This document shows positions 63,206 through 64,000 of a stretch of 64,000 bases of DNA, in pieces. The DNA lies in the NCBI RefSeq assembly GCF_027359925.1, contig NZ_CP114769.1:1-64000 (forward strand), written 5' to 3'. The stretch comes from Hymenobacter canadensis (GTDB lineage Bacteria; Bacteroidota; Bacteroidia; Cytophagales; Hymenobacteraceae). Every line of letters starts with the position of its first letter. Position 1 is the stretch's first letter. The translations under genes and the position numbers were made by a program. The notes below the pieces were generated by a model. The model saw nothing but the letters and a program-made list of their open reading frames with translations. It was not told where the DNA came from and did not search any database.

Positions 63206-64000
63206 ATGCTCCGCATCACAAACGCCGCCGCCCTTCCTTTTACCCGGCGGGACGCGGTATGGCTGGGTTTGTTTTACCTGGGGGCGGCCCTACTGGACCG
63301 CACGACGGTGTGGCTGCTGTGGGGCGGCAGGCAGGCGGCGCAGCCGCCCTACTGGGACCCTAGCGAATTGATGGCCAGCTCCGGAATTGACTTCCTGCTC
63401 CGATTTCTGTGCGCGCTCGGTATAAGCTACCTCGTGTGCGCCCGGCTGCACGCCCTCGCTCCGGGCGGGCAGGTCGTGGCATACGCCGTATTGGGGGTGG
63501 CTTTTGTGTTGATTTGCGGACTGCTAGGTGCGCAGATAAAGGCGCGGCTGGGGTGGGTGGAGCTGTTCGGCGGCAAGCTGGGGGTGTACGCCTACTACGT
63601 TTCGGCGCTGTTTTACCTGCTGCAGCTGGGCCTGATTCTGCTGCTGGTGCACATGCGCAAGTACAAACAGGCCGTGCACGCGCAAGCCGAATTGCGGGAC
63701 GCGCTGGCCCGCAGCCAGCTCGCCGCCCTCAAGGCGCAACTCAACCCGCACTTCATCCACAATACGTTCAACAGCATCAACGCCGCCATTGAGCCGGCCA
63801 ACGAGCGGGCCCGGGAGCTCATTATTGAGTTGTCGGACCTGTTCCGACACCAAAATGCCGTAGCCCAGCGGGAGTTCGTGACCGTGGCCGAGGAAATTAG
63901 CTTTTTAACCAAGTACCTGGGGCTGGTGCAGCGCCGGTTTCAAGACCGGCTGCATGTGACGTTTGCCGTGGACGAGACCATATTGTCGCGCCAGATGCCG
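63206..64000 (+). CDS. LytS-type membrane sensor histidine kinase (5' part)
   Basis: Starting at 63206 the frame stays open to the window end. At least four hydrophobic helices precede a dimerisation helix and the His_kinase box LKAQLNPHFIHNTFNSINAA, where NPHF is the hallmark of the LytS/YehU family; VTVAEEISFLTKYLGLVQRR follows. Such kinases phosphorylate LytTR-type regulators. The ATPase domain and any regulator gene lie beyond base 64000. Confidence 0.88.
   Translation, partial: MLRITNAAALPFTRRDAVWLGLFYLGAALLDRTTVWLLWGGRQAAQPPYWDPSELMASSGIDFLLRFLCALGISYLVCARLHALAPGGQVVAYAVLGVAFVLICGLLGAQIKARLGWVELFGGKLGVYAYYVSALFYLLQLGLILLLVHMRKYKQAVHAQAELRDALARSQLAALKAQLNPHFIHNTFNSINAAIEPANERARELIIELSDLFRHQNAVAQREFVTVAEEISFLTKYLGLVQRRFQDRLHVTFAVDETILSRQMP

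Overview
The window looks like an accessory replicon or large mobile region of a GC-rich Bacteroidota bacterium, most probably Hymenobacter or a close relative. The evidence is a Bacteroidota-type mobilisation set (DUF5712-like relaxase, BfmA/BtgA-like accessory protein, TraG/VirD4 coupling protein), an iteron-controlled RepB-family initiator with its own ParA, and a GC-rich backbone interrupted by AT-rich imports. The genus is an inference from protein style; no rRNA or complete tRNA gene is present.

Layout. 1-1.25 kb: 3' part of a frameshifted alpha/beta hydrolase gene. 1.5-9.1 kb: Fic protein, tyrosine recombinase, a serine recombinase that has lost its active site, and a large AT-rich SIR2-STAND protein, ending near a long hairpin and a possible tRNA fragment. 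9.1-19.3 kb (all minus strand): a broken PLD-TPR gene, McrC, McrB, a DUF-like gene split by one stop codon, a MazG-like pyrophosphatase overlapping a TPR-HExxH protein, and a lipoprotein peptidase with a membrane partner. 19.7-21.0 kb: a dead IS3-family element. 21.1-32.4 kb: a minus-strand run of six genes, res - mod - DUF4747-like - 4-TM protein - DUF2075 - DUF2075, i.e. a type III restriction system apparently joined to further defence-like genes. 32.7-33.4 kb: IS1595 remnant. 33.5-39.7 kb: HNH nuclease, HIT protein, Nudix hydrolase and PLD/DEAD/DUF3427 helicase, a four-gene set split by an IS630 element.

40.5-56.0 kb is the plasmid backbone with decay: an orphan LuxR regulator, a degraded VbhA/Fic toxin-antitoxin pair, coupling protein, relaxase, mobilisation accessory protein, a region rich in TTCTGTT repeats (candidate centromere) before parA and its partner, a HigBA-like pair, IS3 and IS5 remnants, an orphan tail-tube-like protein with a signal peptide, two oppositely oriented iteron blocks, the Rep gene and a solitary HipB-like repressor.

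56.2-63.1 kb is the most unusual stretch. About eleven small unrelated ORFs, mostly lipoprotein, secreted or membrane proteins and in both orientations, are separated one by one by a short (about 30-33 bp) element always in the same orientation: CTCGTTT, a short spacer, then GACCGTTTnGCTGAAC. In plus-strand modules the element lies 2-20 bp after the stop codon. This is the geometry of a gene-cassette array, but the repeat is not an obvious integron attC site. The window ends inside a LytS-type sensor histidine kinase.
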